This document shows, piece by piece, positions 34,755 through 42,780 of a DNA stretch of 52,208 nucleotides. The DNA comes from an uncultured Prevotellaceae bacterium. Its GTDB lineage: Bacteria > Bacteroidota > Bacteroidia > Bacteroidales > Bacteroidaceae. Position 1 is the stretch's first letter. Each line of letters opens with the position of its first letter. Under the pieces are notes generated by a model, which did not search any database, was not told the origin of the DNA, and saw only the letters and a program-made list of their open reading frames with translations. A program made the position numbers and the translations under genes. The DNA lies in contig CADCFA010000012.1 in assembly GCA_902800595.1 (NCBI GenBank), forward strand, positions 1 to 52,208, in the 5' to 3' direction.

Positions 34755-35426
34755 TCACATGATCAGACGTTCGAGCTGAGGAATGACCACCCTGCCCCGA
34801 TGAAGTTCTACAAGACCTTCGTACTGCAACTGATTCAGCACGCGCGACACATTCAGACGACTGTCGTTCAACTCCTGTGCCAAGCGATCCATCAGGATAA
34901 AGAAAGTCTTCGAGCCTGCAGGATAGCTGCAATGGCTCAAGAAGAAACGCACCACTCGATCGCGCAGGCTGTGAGGAGCCCCCCGCCAGAACTGCTGGGT
35001 GAGTTTCTGCGTCTGAGTGGCATAGTGGTTCACCAGATTCAGACGGAACACCAGAAAATCCTCAAGCAGGCGAAGCACCTCTTCCTTGTCGATGGAAAGC
35101 AGGCTGACATCGGTCTGTGCAGAGACAGTCCGCGTGTAGCGCTGGTAGTAACCAAAGATGGCCTCCTGCTGAATGACATAGGGTGCCCCCATGTACTCCT
35201 GCACTGAGAAACGCCCCTCGTCGGCATGGCGCTCTACTCTTACCGAACCACTGATGACGAAATAGAGCTGGGTGCAAGAATCACCAGAAGCCACAATCCG
35301 CTTGCCTGCCGACACTTTCATAAAGCCAAAGCGCGTATGTCCTGCCACAATCTCCAAGTCGTCGTGGCTCATCCCCTGGAACAGAGGGAATTGCAGCAGC
35401 TGATCATAGATCTTCAAGACAGGCAT
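34755..35426 (-). CDS. Crp/Fnr family transcriptional regulator
   Basis: 223 residues: cyclic-nucleotide-binding-like beta-barrel (about 15-120, LYFVISGSVRVER) and C-terminal winged helix (about 160-215, DRLAQELNDSRLNVSRVLNQL). The barrel lacks the PRAARTAT-like phosphate cassette of CRP and has no Fnr cysteine cluster (the few Cys are scattered), so the effector is unknown. Located between apbE and an SLC13 transporter in the same direction, it may regulate either. Confidence 0.9.
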   Translation of the reverse strand: MPVLKIYDQLLQFPLFQGMSHDDLEIVAGHTRFGFMKVSAGKRIVASGDSCTQLYFVISGSVRVERHADEGRFSVQEYMGAPYVIQQEAIFGYYQRYTRTVSAQTDVSLLSIDKEEVLRLLEDFLVFRLNLVNHYATQTQKLTQQFWRGAPHSLRDRVVRFFLSHCSYPAGSKTFFILMDRLAQELNDSRLNVSRVLNQLQYEGLVELHRGRVVIPQLERLIM

Positions 35427-35441
35427 AGGCTAAGACACTTA

Positions 35442-36467
35442 TTATTGGTCTATACGATCTTTCAATGAAGGTGAGAACCAGACACCATTGTCCCCGTTCC
35501 CTTCGTCATAGATGAGATATGCCATCAGGTCGGGATGCTTCTTGAGTATCTCCTTGGCGCCGTCAAGGCCCATTACCATGAAGGAAGTGGCGTAGGCATC
35601 TGCCACCATACAACTCTTGGCCAGCACGGTGGCAGAAAGGATATTATGCTGCACAGGATAGCCTGTGTGGGGATCGATGGTATGGGCATAGCGCTTGTTG
35701 CCCTTATAATAGAAATTACGGTAGTTGCCGCTAGTGGCCATCGCAACATTGTTGACATTGAGGGTAGTCTGCAACTCATGGCCTACGGCCAGCGAGTCCT
35801 CTGTTGGCTTCGTCACCCCGATGCGCCAGGGATGCTGCTTGGGATTGACGCCCTGTGTCACAATCTCACCACCTATCTCTATCATAAAATTCTCCACCCC
35901 TCTGCTGCGCAGAAAGTTGGCTACCACATCGACACCATAACCTTTGGCAATGGCAGAGCAGTCGATCATCATACGAGGGTCATCCTTGTGTATCAGACCA
36001 TTGACAAGCGATAGTTTCTGATAGCCCACAAGCGTCTTCAGACTATCCACCTGACGAGGGGTTGGCATCTCACCCTTCTCAAAGCCAAAGCCCCAGGCAT
36101 TGACCAGCGGAGCCACTGTGATATCAAAAGCACCATTCGTCTCACGTGAGATAGCCACAGCCTGATGATAGACCTCGAGGAACATCTCATCAGGTTTTGC
36201 CGACTGGTTGTAATTGATAGCCGATATCACTGATTTCTCATTGAAAGGTGAGAGTGACTGATCGACTTTCATCAGTTCAGACTTGATAGAGTCGCCCAAA
36301 TCTATATCACACTGATAGGTAATCTGATAGGTAGTGCCAAAGATAAAATCCTCGGCATGCTGATAGGGCATGACGTGACTCTGCCGGATGACAAATACCG
36401 TTCCGACAATGAGCAACGCCAGGAAAGGCAATTGCCAATAAAGTCGTTTCTTCTGAGACTCATCCAT
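35442..36467 (-). CDS. apbE: FAD:protein FMN transferase (ApbE)
   Basis: Attaches FMN covalently to flavoproteins such as NqrB/NqrC or RnfG/RnfD, or transfers flavin in the periplasm. An N-terminal membrane anchor (LPFLALLIVGTVFVIRQ) precedes the ApbE domain: FGTTYQITYQ, ISAINYN, DCSAIAKGYGVDVVANFL, IEIGGEIVTQG, and the C-terminal HTIDPHTGYPVQHN with SFMVMG. 341 residues. No lipobox Cys, so it is membrane-anchored and not a lipoprotein. Two-base gap from the DUF6048 gene. Confidence 0.92.
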   Translation of the reverse strand: MDESQKKRLYWQLPFLALLIVGTVFVIRQSHVMPYQHAEDFIFGTTYQITYQCDIDLGDSIKSELMKVDQSLSPFNEKSVISAINYNQSAKPDEMFLEVYHQAVAISRETNGAFDITVAPLVNAWGFGFEKGEMPTPRQVDSLKTLVGYQKLSLVNGLIHKDDPRMMIDCSAIAKGYGVDVVANFLRSRGVENFMIEIGGEIVTQGVNPKQHPWRIGVTKPTEDSLAVGHELQTTLNVNNVAMATSGNYRNFYYKGNKRYAHTIDPHTGYPVQHNILSATVLAKSCMVADAYATSFMVMGLDGAKEILKKHPDLMAYLIYDEGNGDNGVWFSPSLKDRIDQ

Positions 36468-36468
36468 A

Positions 36469-37158
36469 TCAGATATCGATAATTACATTAAAGGTGGCAT
36501 CGAGCTTGCCATTGTCGTTGGTACCAAAACCTGGCACATACCACGTATTGCCAAAGTCGCCTTCCTTATGAGAGACACGAAGCTTATAGCGCACATTCCA
36601 ACCCAGATGCAGCGGACCCCATACCTTGGCATCGAGACCTACGAGGAACTCCACCCAGTGCATATTACAGGATTCACCATGGATATCGTAGTTCGAATCC
36701 CAATGCCAGTTGGGATCGGAAAGCTTGGGACGAACTATATCAACATTATAATTGGTAAAGGCATAGCGCAGACCAGCGTAGAGACGGTTTGGGCCATGTT
36801 TCTCCTTGAGCATATTCCTATCAATACCCACTTTAAAATAAGGGGCCTTTGTCTTATATTCAATCTTAGTTACATCATCATGGCTATCGGCCTTACCGTA
36901 ACCTAGTTCAACAACAGGGAACCACTCGTCGTGAAGATTCACGCGCACAGCCCCTTCTAGCTGACCTCGATCACCAAACAACAGCATACCAGCTCCTACC
37001 ATGTCGAATGACACGGCGAAGCCACGAAACACAGGGACGGAGTCTTTCTGCAAGGTAAAGAACTTCTTCTGTGCCGAGGCTGGCGAAGCTGTCAGTATCA
37101 GGAGCAGACTAACGATCGCCGTCCAGATAGATGTTGATATGTGTCGTCTTATCATCAT
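36469..37158 (-). CDS. DUF6048-like outer-membrane beta-barrel protein
   Basis: 229 residues with a signal peptide (SIWTAIVSLLLILTASPASA, cleavage near residue 29). The remainder alternates hydrophobic and polar residues and is rich in Tyr, Trp and Gly (VSFDMVGAGMLLFG, RLYAGLRYAFTNYNVD, LHLGWNVRYKLRVSH), the look of a small beta-barrel, with an aliphatic C-terminal strand ending IDI. I believe it is DUF6048, a Bacteroidota family. The start lies 50 bases inside the upstream DUF6452 gene in another frame, and the signal peptide requires that start. Confidence 0.75.
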   Translation of the reverse strand: MMIRRHISTSIWTAIVSLLLILTASPASAQKKFFTLQKDSVPVFRGFAVSFDMVGAGMLLFGDRGQLEGAVRVNLHDEWFPVVELGYGKADSHDDVTKIEYKTKAPYFKVGIDRNMLKEKHGPNRLYAGLRYAFTNYNVDIVRPKLSDPNWHWDSNYDIHGESCNMHWVEFLVGLDAKVWGPLHLGWNVRYKLRVSHKEGDFGNTWYVPGFGTNDNGKLDATFNVIIDI

Positions 37159-37588
37159 AATCTACGAATGCTTTTTTTATAACTAAGGAATCGATGACAT
37201 GCTCTGTATAACTCACACCTTTCAGCTCATGGAAGAAGGTGGCTTTACACTCTATTGACTCGAAATGAGGAATATCATCTTTCTCAATCCATACAGTATC
37301 AGTGACATTATAATCCTTACCAAAGAAGTTGAAGTAGAACTCATCTACTGGATGATCTTGACTGACAGGCAAACTGAACCCCACGACGCCAACAGCCTTG
37401 TTCAGAAGAACGGAATCCACACCATTTCTGAGCTTTGTGCTGACAGTCAGCGTGTCTTCCAAAGCTACCGGTTCACCATCTGCGTCACAAATATCATAGA
37501 CAGCCACCACCATGTTATTAACAGGGCATTCGATGGACGAGCAGGAGACGATAAGCGTCATACCAATGAAAAAAAGCCACTTTCTCAT
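37109..37588 (-). CDS. DUF6452-like lipoprotein
   Basis: 159 residues with lipoprotein signal MRKWLFFIGMTLIVSCSS (lipid Cys 16). Two later cysteines (IECPVNN, VYDICDA) and a beta-rich body. I recognise the DUF6452 type, usually found next to DUF6048. It overlaps the GT2 gene by four bases (ATGA) and the DUF6048 gene by 50 bases; the overlap encodes its last 16 residues. Function unknown; probably a partner of the DUF6048 barrel. Confidence 0.75.
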   Translation of the reverse strand: MRKWLFFIGMTLIVSCSSIECPVNNMVVAVYDICDADGEPVALEDTLTVSTKLRNGVDSVLLNKAVGVVGFSLPVSQDHPVDEFYFNFFGKDYNVTDTVWIEKDDIPHFESIECKATFFHELKGVSYTEHVIDSLVIKKAFVDYDDKTTHINIYLDGDR

Positions 37589-38541
37589 ATTGTCTCTTCT
37601 ATCTGATAATCGTTACGTCCACTCGACGAACGGCTGATGAGGTCGCCCAGGAATCCTGTCAGGAACAGCTGGGTGCCAATCATCATCATCGTCAGAGCGA
37701 TATAGAAATAAGGGGAATCGGTGACCAGGCGCTGGGGGATGTTATGAGCCAGACACCAAAGCTTGTCAGCACCGATCCAGAAGGCAGCCACAAATCCGAT
37801 GAAGAACATGATGGTGCCTAAGAAGCCAAACACGTGCATCGGCTTTTTACCAAACGTGGAGAGGAACCAGAGCGTCAACAGATCGAGGTAGCCATTCACA
37901 AAGCGGTTCAGGCCCATGAACTTCGACGAGCCATACTTACGGGCTTGATGCTGCACCACCTTCTCACCGATCTTATCGAAACCAGCGTTCTTTGCCAGAT
38001 AAGGAATATAACGATGCATCTCGCCATACACCTCGATATTCTTCACCACAGCCTTGCGATATGCCTTCAGACCACAGTTGAAGTCGTGTAGGTTCTTGAT
38101 GCCACTGATCTTACGGGCTGTAGCATTGAAGAGCTTCGTGGGAATGGTCTTTGAGATCGGGTCAAAACGTTTCTGCTTATAGCCTGAGACGAGATCGTAG
38201 CCCTCTTCTTTAATCATACGATACAGGTCGGGAATCTCATCTGGGGAATCCTGAAGATCGGCATCCATCGTGATTACCACATCACCCTGAGCCTGTTCAA
38301 AACCACAATAAAGGGCTGGGCTCTTGCCGTAGTTACGACGGAACTTGATACCCTTCACGACATCGGGCTGTTTTTTATTCAACTCACAGATAATCTCCCA
38401 CGAATGATCGGTAGAGCCATCATTGACGAAGATCACCTCGTAAGTGAAGTGATTCTCTTTCATCACACGCTCTATCCACGCATACAGCTCAGGAATCGAT
38501 TCATCCTCATTATAAAGAGGAATTACAACTGATATATCCAT
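37585..38541 (-). CDS. GT2 glycosyltransferase (polyprenyl-phosphate sugar transferase type)
   Basis: 318 residues. GT-A domain with VVIPLYNEDESIPELY, FVNDGSTDHSW, and DADLQDSPDEIP holding the metal-binding DxD, followed by two C-terminal membrane helices (about 230-260 and 268-295) as in GtrB, ArnC and dolichol-phosphate mannosyltransferase-like enzymes. Likely moves glucose, mannose or a similar sugar to undecaprenyl phosphate for later transfer outside the cytoplasm. Starts 28 bases after the DUF4199 gene. Confidence 0.9.
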   Translation of the reverse strand: MDISVVIPLYNEDESIPELYAWIERVMKENHFTYEVIFVNDGSTDHSWEIICELNKKQPDVVKGIKFRRNYGKSPALYCGFEQAQGDVVITMDADLQDSPDEIPDLYRMIKEEGYDLVSGYKQKRFDPISKTIPTKLFNATARKISGIKNLHDFNCGLKAYRKAVVKNIEVYGEMHRYIPYLAKNAGFDKIGEKVVQHQARKYGSSKFMGLNRFVNGYLDLLTLWFLSTFGKKPMHVFGFLGTIMFFIGFVAAFWIGADKLWCLAHNIPQRLVTDSPYFYIALTMMMIGTQLFLTGFLGDLISRSSSGRNDYQIEETI

Positions 38542-38569
38542 TTCTTACTATTCCAGCCTTTTTACTAGT

Positions 38570-39115
38570 TTATTCCTCGGTCTTTGCAACGTTGCGCTGC
38601 ATCATCAAACTGATGGGTACACCCAGGATAAATCCCAGTGTGATATTCACCGTCAGCATGTCGAGCGCATAGTCGATAGGGCGTACCTTTGCCAACTGGC
38701 TCAGACTCTCATTCATCATCTCTGTCATGCCATACTGCTGCATCGCCTGGCGCGCCTCGTCAGAGGTGAGCACCTTTGACATCTGACTCATCAGGAAACC
38801 ATGATCCATGAATGCCAGATAAATATATATGGCAACAGCGAAAAGCACACCTGCATAGAAAAACATAAAGACGGTATAGGCATAGCCCCGGCGGAACGAG
38901 ATGAGCCCCTCGCGAGCATAATCACGGAATTTGCGCAGTCTGCCACCCACGAAAAAGGGGGTGTAGAATATCAACATCGCAGCTGCCAGACCAATCAGCT
39001 GATTAGTCATTCCAATAATATATAAGGTGGATGTGAACACCCAAAGAAGGGCGAGCAAAGCACCATCCTGACGGGCAAAAGCCTTTAATTGTACATATTC
39101 GTGTGGCGTAATCAT
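38570..39115 (-). CDS. DUF4199 domain membrane protein
   Basis: Four membrane segments: LLALLWVFTSTLYIIGM, LIGLAAAMLIFYTPFFVGG, YAYTVFMFFYAGVLFAVAIY and the C-terminal ITLGFILGVPISLMM, with a helical stretch (LMSQMSKVLTSDEARQAM) between the third and fourth. Fits DUF4199, a Bacteroidota membrane family often beside GT2 genes. Start set at ATG 39115 (MITPHEYVQLK); the TTG at 39136 would sit four bases from the promoter and gives a less natural N-terminus. First gene of the long minus-strand run. Confidence 0.78.
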   Translation of the reverse strand: MITPHEYVQLKAFARQDGALLALLWVFTSTLYIIGMTNQLIGLAAAMLIFYTPFFVGGRLRKFRDYAREGLISFRRGYAYTVFMFFYAGVLFAVAIYIYLAFMDHGFLMSQMSKVLTSDEARQAMQQYGMTEMMNESLSQLAKVRPIDYALDMLTVNITLGFILGVPISLMMQRNVAKTEE

Positions 39116-39140
39116 TTTAACAATCTTATATTTCAAGGTG

Positions 39141-39148
39141 CAAAATTA
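39141..39148 (-). promoter_or_regulatory. -7 element for the DUF4199-to-MTHFS gene run
   Basis: Minus strand TAATTTTG, 25 bases before ATG 39115; the -33 region is poor. It is the only good promoter match found upstream of the eleven-gene run. Confidence 0.55.
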
Positions 39149-39213
39149 CGCATTTTCCCGCATATAACGAGTGGTTTGGCTCAAAAAATAGTTAAAAACA
39201 GAAAAATTCTTAT

Positions 39214-39252
39214 TTCTTAATTCTTAATTCTTAATTTATTGTAGTACCTTTG
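39214..39252 (+). promoter_or_regulatory. Promoter region of SRP RNA with TTCTTAA repeats
   Basis: TACCTTTG at 39245-39252 is the -7 element. Upstream are three perfect tandem heptamers TTCTTAA (39214-39234), covering the -33 position, which lacks a TTTG. AT-rich upstream DNA may act as an UP-like element for a strong RNA promoter. Confidence 0.55.
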
Positions 39253-39270
39253 CACGCGGTTTTAGAAAAT

Positions 39271-39370
39271 GGGCGAGTCCTGTACGGCCAGCTCCCTCGG
39301 AATCCCCCAGGGTGGGAACGCAGCAAGGGTACTTGGTTGTAGCGGCGCGATACAGTAAGCTCGCTCACCC
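39271..39370 (+). ncRNA. ffs: Signal recognition particle RNA (small, 4.5S type)
   Basis: The conserved SRP apical loop is present as GGAACGCAGCAAGG (about 39315-39328), the Ffh-binding core, inside a long hairpin. The ends close as GGGCGAG (39271-39277) with CTCGCTC (39360-39366). About 100 bases, no Alu domain, as usual in Bacteroidota. The 3' end abuts the tRNA-Thr 5' end with no gap. Confidence 0.92.
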
Positions 39371-39444
39371 GCCTCTTTAGCTCAGTTGGCCAGAGCACGT
39401 GATTTGTAATCTCGGGGTCGTTGGTTCGAATCCGACAAGAGGCT
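39371..39444 (+). tRNA. tRNA-Thr (TGT)
   Basis: Acceptor GCCTCTT / AAGAGGC, D arm GCTCAGTTGGCCAGAGC, anticodon loop TTTGTAA giving TGT, T arm GTTGG-TTCGAAT-CCGAC, discriminator T, no encoded CCA. The anticodon stem CGTGA / TCTCG has one T-T mismatch. Confidence 0.93.
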
Positions 39445-39466
39445 CTCCCTTAGGGTTCAGAAAAAA

Positions 39467-39485
39467 GGATAGGCATTGCCTATCC
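39467..39485. terminator. Terminator of ffs-tRNA-Thr, shared with convergent gene
   Basis: GGATAGGC-ATT-GCCTATCC with an A6 run before and TTTT after, so it can act on both strands. The stop codon of the minus-strand epimerase gene lies in the right arm. Confidence 0.88.
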
Positions 39486-40355
39486 TTTTATCGTTATCTC
39501 ATACTTCGACATGAAGGAGGCACCTGGCAGAAGGTGGTTCATCAGAGGCTTGTCCTTAAACTCCCCCTTGAAGCCACGAGGATCTCCAATCCCATACCAT
39601 GGTTCGATGCAGACGAAAGGTGCCTGCTTGTCATATGGACTCCAGAAGGCAATCACCGGGGTGCGGAAGGTGACGGTCACCTCAGGCTCTCCAGCCTTAT
39701 TCAGCAGCTCTGCACGATGCAGCTGGCACTTATGGATCTTGATAGAGTCGTTGCGCCAGGTATTGTTGGAGAACTCCATCATTCCGTTCTCCGCCTCCAC
39801 GAAAGGCACCTCGTCCATATCATGCGAGCCGTCGAGGTAACTGTGGAGGGCATCCATAGGCTCTGCATTGTCAAGGCGAATACGACCATATTGGTTTTCA
39901 CCAGCCTTCATATCAGGGATGTTAAAGGCTGGATGACCGCCTATCTGGAAGTGAATCTCCTGTTTGTCTGTGTTATGCACGTGCCAGATGACACCTATTT
40001 TATTATTGTCGAGCACATAGCTTACACTCAGGGTAAAGTCGTAGGGATAGACTCTTTTCGTCTCTTCTGAGGATTCGAGGGCGAAAGTCACCTTCCTGTC
40101 GCTATGGGCAATCAACTTAAATTCGGCATCGCGGGCAAAGCCGTGACGAGGCAGATGATACGCCTTACCATCCACACGATAGGTCTCGTCGTTGACACTA
40201 CACACAATAGGGAAAAGGATGGGCGAATGGCGATTCCAGTACTTCGGATCAGCCTGCCACAGATATTCCTTACCTTGAGCATCCTTGATGCTCTGAAGCT
40301 CTGCTCCTTTCTCCGACACAACAACAGAGAGCTGTTCGTTCTTTAGTTCTACCAT
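39480..40355 (-). CDS. Aldose 1-epimerase-like (galactose mutarotase superfamily) protein
   Basis: 291 residues with the mutarotase beta-sandwich pattern: GAELQSIKDAQGKEYLWQAD at the N-terminus, HSPILFPIVC, the PRHGFARDAEF motif with the catalytic-type His, IWHVHN, IGGHPAFNIP and VCIEPWYGIGDP. This is the YeaD/LacX-like branch acting on hexose anomers or hexose-6-phosphates. Monocistronic, with promoter and shared terminator. It lies next to the glucan utilisation locus and could ease use of released glucose, which is inference. Confidence 0.88.
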   Translation of the reverse strand: MVELKNEQLSVVVSEKGAELQSIKDAQGKEYLWQADPKYWNRHSPILFPIVCSVNDETYRVDGKAYHLPRHGFARDAEFKLIAHSDRKVTFALESSEETKRVYPYDFTLSVSYVLDNNKIGVIWHVHNTDKQEIHFQIGGHPAFNIPDMKAGENQYGRIRLDNAEPMDALHSYLDGSHDMDEVPFVEAENGMMEFSNNTWRNDSIKIHKCQLHRAELLNKAGEPEVTVTFRTPVIAFWSPYDKQAPFVCIEPWYGIGDPRGFKGEFKDKPLMNHLLPGASFMSKYEITIKG

Positions 40356-40391
40356 ATTATTCTGTTTTTAGGTTCAAATAGTACTTATTGG

Positions 40392-40423
40392 CAAAAGTAG
40401 CCATTTTGCCCGAAACCGCCAAA
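40392..40423 (-). promoter_or_regulatory. Promoter of the epimerase gene
   Basis: Minus strand TTTG (40420-40423), 20 bases, TACTTTTG (40392-40399). Confidence 0.75.
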
Positions 40424-40454
40424 CTTTTATGCCACATTTTTCAATAACAGCCAC

Positions 40455-40492
40455 AAAAAGGGCCCTCGATACACATCACGTGCTTCGAGGGC
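40455..40492 (-). terminator. Terminator of the utilisation locus operon
   Basis: On the minus strand GCCCTCGA pairs with TCGAGGGC around a 15-base loop, followed by CCTTTTTG. Confidence 0.8.
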
Positions 40493-40521
40493 TTCTGATA
40501 AACTTGCAGAACGTATGAATT

Positions 40522-42768
40522 TCAAAGATTGTTACGCTGCGTAGTTTTTGAACTAAGTATGAATCGAATTTTGTTTTTGGTTGAAGCTGAAGAGTTATTG
40601 ACAATAGCTATAAACTCACCAGGCTCTGCAGTCCATTCACCTGTCTGCTCATTATAGAAACTAAGGGCAGAACGATCGATGGTGAAATCGACTTGCTGTG
40701 TCTCACCTGGAGCCAGACTGACTTTCTTGAAGCCCTTCAGTTCCTTAACAGGTCGGGGCTGTGATGACTTGGAATCGCTGATATAAAGCTGCAGGACTTC
40801 TGCACCAGTTACAGAACCCGTGTTCTTGACATCAACAGAGATTGTCAGTTTACCATCAGCCGTCATCTCGCGCTTGTCTGCACGAAGGTTACTTACTTCG
40901 AAGGTGGTATAACTCAGACCATAGCCGAAGGGGAAGAGCGGCTCGATGTTATGCTTATCAGTCCAACGATAACCTACGAAGATATCCTCCTTGTAAGTCT
41001 CGTCGATGATCTGATGATCCTCGCGCCATGTGCCAGGATAACTGCCTGTGGCATGTGCACCACAATCCTCAAGACGGGCATACCAGGTGAAAGGCAGCTT
41101 GCCAGAAGGATTCACATCGCCGGCAAGGACACTGGCCAGAGCCTCACCAGCCTCAGAGCCGACAAACCACCCCTGTAGGATGGCGGGCACCTTCTCAACC
41201 CAAGGCATAGCGACAGCATTTCCAGAGATGTTGACATAGACCAGATTGGGATTTGCCTTTACAAGTGACTCTACCAGCTGATCCTGTCCATAAGGTAAGC
41301 CATAGGCTTTGCGATCATGCCCCTCACAGTCCTGATAATCGCTTTTGTTCAGACCGCCGATGAAAATCACGACATCGGCATTCTTGGCCTTGGCGACTGC
41401 CTCAGCTGTCAGCTCCTCAGCACTGCGTAAGTCATAGAGGCTGCGCCCGACGGTAACGCCATTATAGCTCTGAACGGTATCGCCGACATAGCCTCGGGCG
41501 AAATCCACCTCAGCATCGGCAAAGCGCGCCTTGATGCCGTCGAGCGGCAGAATCTCCTTCTGCACCTTCAGCGAAGACGAACCTCCGCCAACTGTCATCA
41601 TCTTGATGGCATTCTCACCTACTACCAGAATCCGCTTGGCATTCTTGATGGGGAGAAGCTGACGGTTGTTCTTTAACAGTACGATACCTTCCTGAGCAAT
41701 CTTCAGGGCAGCCTCGTAATGAGACTCTGAGCAGAGGAAGCTGAAGGGGCGCTGGCGGTTCATCGTGGTACGATAGAACAGGCGCAGCACGCGACGTACC
41801 TTTTCATCCAGTTCCTTTGTGGAATACTTGCCTTCCTGAATCAATTTCTTATAAGCTAATGCCAGATAGTATTTATCGTATGCGTTGGTGGCTCCCATGG
41901 TGAGGCCATCAGTCCAGGAGCCGAACTCCAGATCGAGTCCGTTGGTGATGGCTTCTTCTGTGTTATGACAGCCGCCCCAGTCGGAGATCACCACACCATC
42001 GAAGCCCCAGTCCTGTTTCAGAATTTTGTTGAGCAATATGGAATTATGACAGTTGTGTTGGTTCTGATAGAGGTTATAGGCACCCATGATGGCCCATGCC
42101 CCACCCTCCTGTACCGCAGCCTTGAAGGCAGGGAGATAGATCTCATGTAGGGCACGGTCGCTGACGATGACATTTACCTGATGACGGTATTCCTCATCAT
42201 TGTTCAGGGCATAGTGCTTCACACAGGCAGCGACACCCTTCGACTGAAGTCCCTGAATGTAAGGCACCACCATTCTGGAGGCCAGCCAGGGATCTTCGCC
42301 CATATATTCGAAGTTGCGGCCATTAAGTGGTGTGCGATTGATATTCACACCAGGGCCCAGCATGACATGCTTGCCACGGTAGAGTGCCTCTTCAGCCAGA
42401 CTCTCGCCATAGAGTTTGGAGAGACAAGGATTCCATGTGGCAGTCAGACAGGTAAGAGCGGGGAAAGCCACACAGGAGTCGTTGGTCTGTCCCGCCTGCT
42501 CCCACTCATCCCAAAGTACATCTGGACGTACACCATGAGGCCCATCATCGGTCCACAGATCGGGGAATCCCAGTCGCTTGACACCAGGACTGGAAAATTT
42601 CGACTGTGCATGAATGACTGCAATCTTCTCGTCGAGCGTCATTCGTGTCAAAGCATCATCGATGCGCTGCTCAAGAGGCTTCGACTCATCGAGATAGACA
42701 GGCAGCGTCTGTGCCTGCGACCCGACTGAGGCACCGAGCAGAAGTAATGTTAATATATGATTCTTCAT
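40522..42768 (-). CDS. bglX: GH3 beta-glucosidase, exported
   Basis: Cleaves terminal glucose from beta-glucan oligosaccharides. Signal peptide MKNHILTLLLLGASVGSQAQ; (alpha/beta)8 domain with GPGVNINRTPLNGRNFEYMGEDP in pieces, nucleophile Asp 263 in VVISDWGG; second alpha/beta domain with ILVVGENA and GGLNKSDYQDCEGHDR; C-terminal fibronectin-III-like domain (about 640-740, LQLYISD, VKELKGFKKV). 748 residues. No lipobox, so likely periplasmic. Last gene of the SusC-SusD operon, 12 bases after GH16. Confidence 0.93.
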   Translation of the reverse strand: MKNHILTLLLLGASVGSQAQTLPVYLDESKPLEQRIDDALTRMTLDEKIAVIHAQSKFSSPGVKRLGFPDLWTDDGPHGVRPDVLWDEWEQAGQTNDSCVAFPALTCLTATWNPCLSKLYGESLAEEALYRGKHVMLGPGVNINRTPLNGRNFEYMGEDPWLASRMVVPYIQGLQSKGVAACVKHYALNNDEEYRHQVNVIVSDRALHEIYLPAFKAAVQEGGAWAIMGAYNLYQNQHNCHNSILLNKILKQDWGFDGVVISDWGGCHNTEEAITNGLDLEFGSWTDGLTMGATNAYDKYYLALAYKKLIQEGKYSTKELDEKVRRVLRLFYRTTMNRQRPFSFLCSESHYEAALKIAQEGIVLLKNNRQLLPIKNAKRILVVGENAIKMMTVGGGSSSLKVQKEILPLDGIKARFADAEVDFARGYVGDTVQSYNGVTVGRSLYDLRSAEELTAEAVAKAKNADVVIFIGGLNKSDYQDCEGHDRKAYGLPYGQDQLVESLVKANPNLVYVNISGNAVAMPWVEKVPAILQGWFVGSEAGEALASVLAGDVNPSGKLPFTWYARLEDCGAHATGSYPGTWREDHQIIDETYKEDIFVGYRWTDKHNIEPLFPFGYGLSYTTFEVSNLRADKREMTADGKLTISVDVKNTGSVTGAEVLQLYISDSKSSQPRPVKELKGFKKVSLAPGETQQVDFTIDRSALSFYNEQTGEWTAEPGEFIAIVNNSSASTKNKIRFILSSKTTQRNNL

Positions 42769-42780
42769 TCTGTTATCGTA

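Noticed and set aside
39116-39136. TTG start for the DUF4199 gene
   Set aside because: Non-ATG codon four bases from the -7 element, while an in-frame ATG at 39115 gives a normal leader; leaderless TTG use is possible but less likely.
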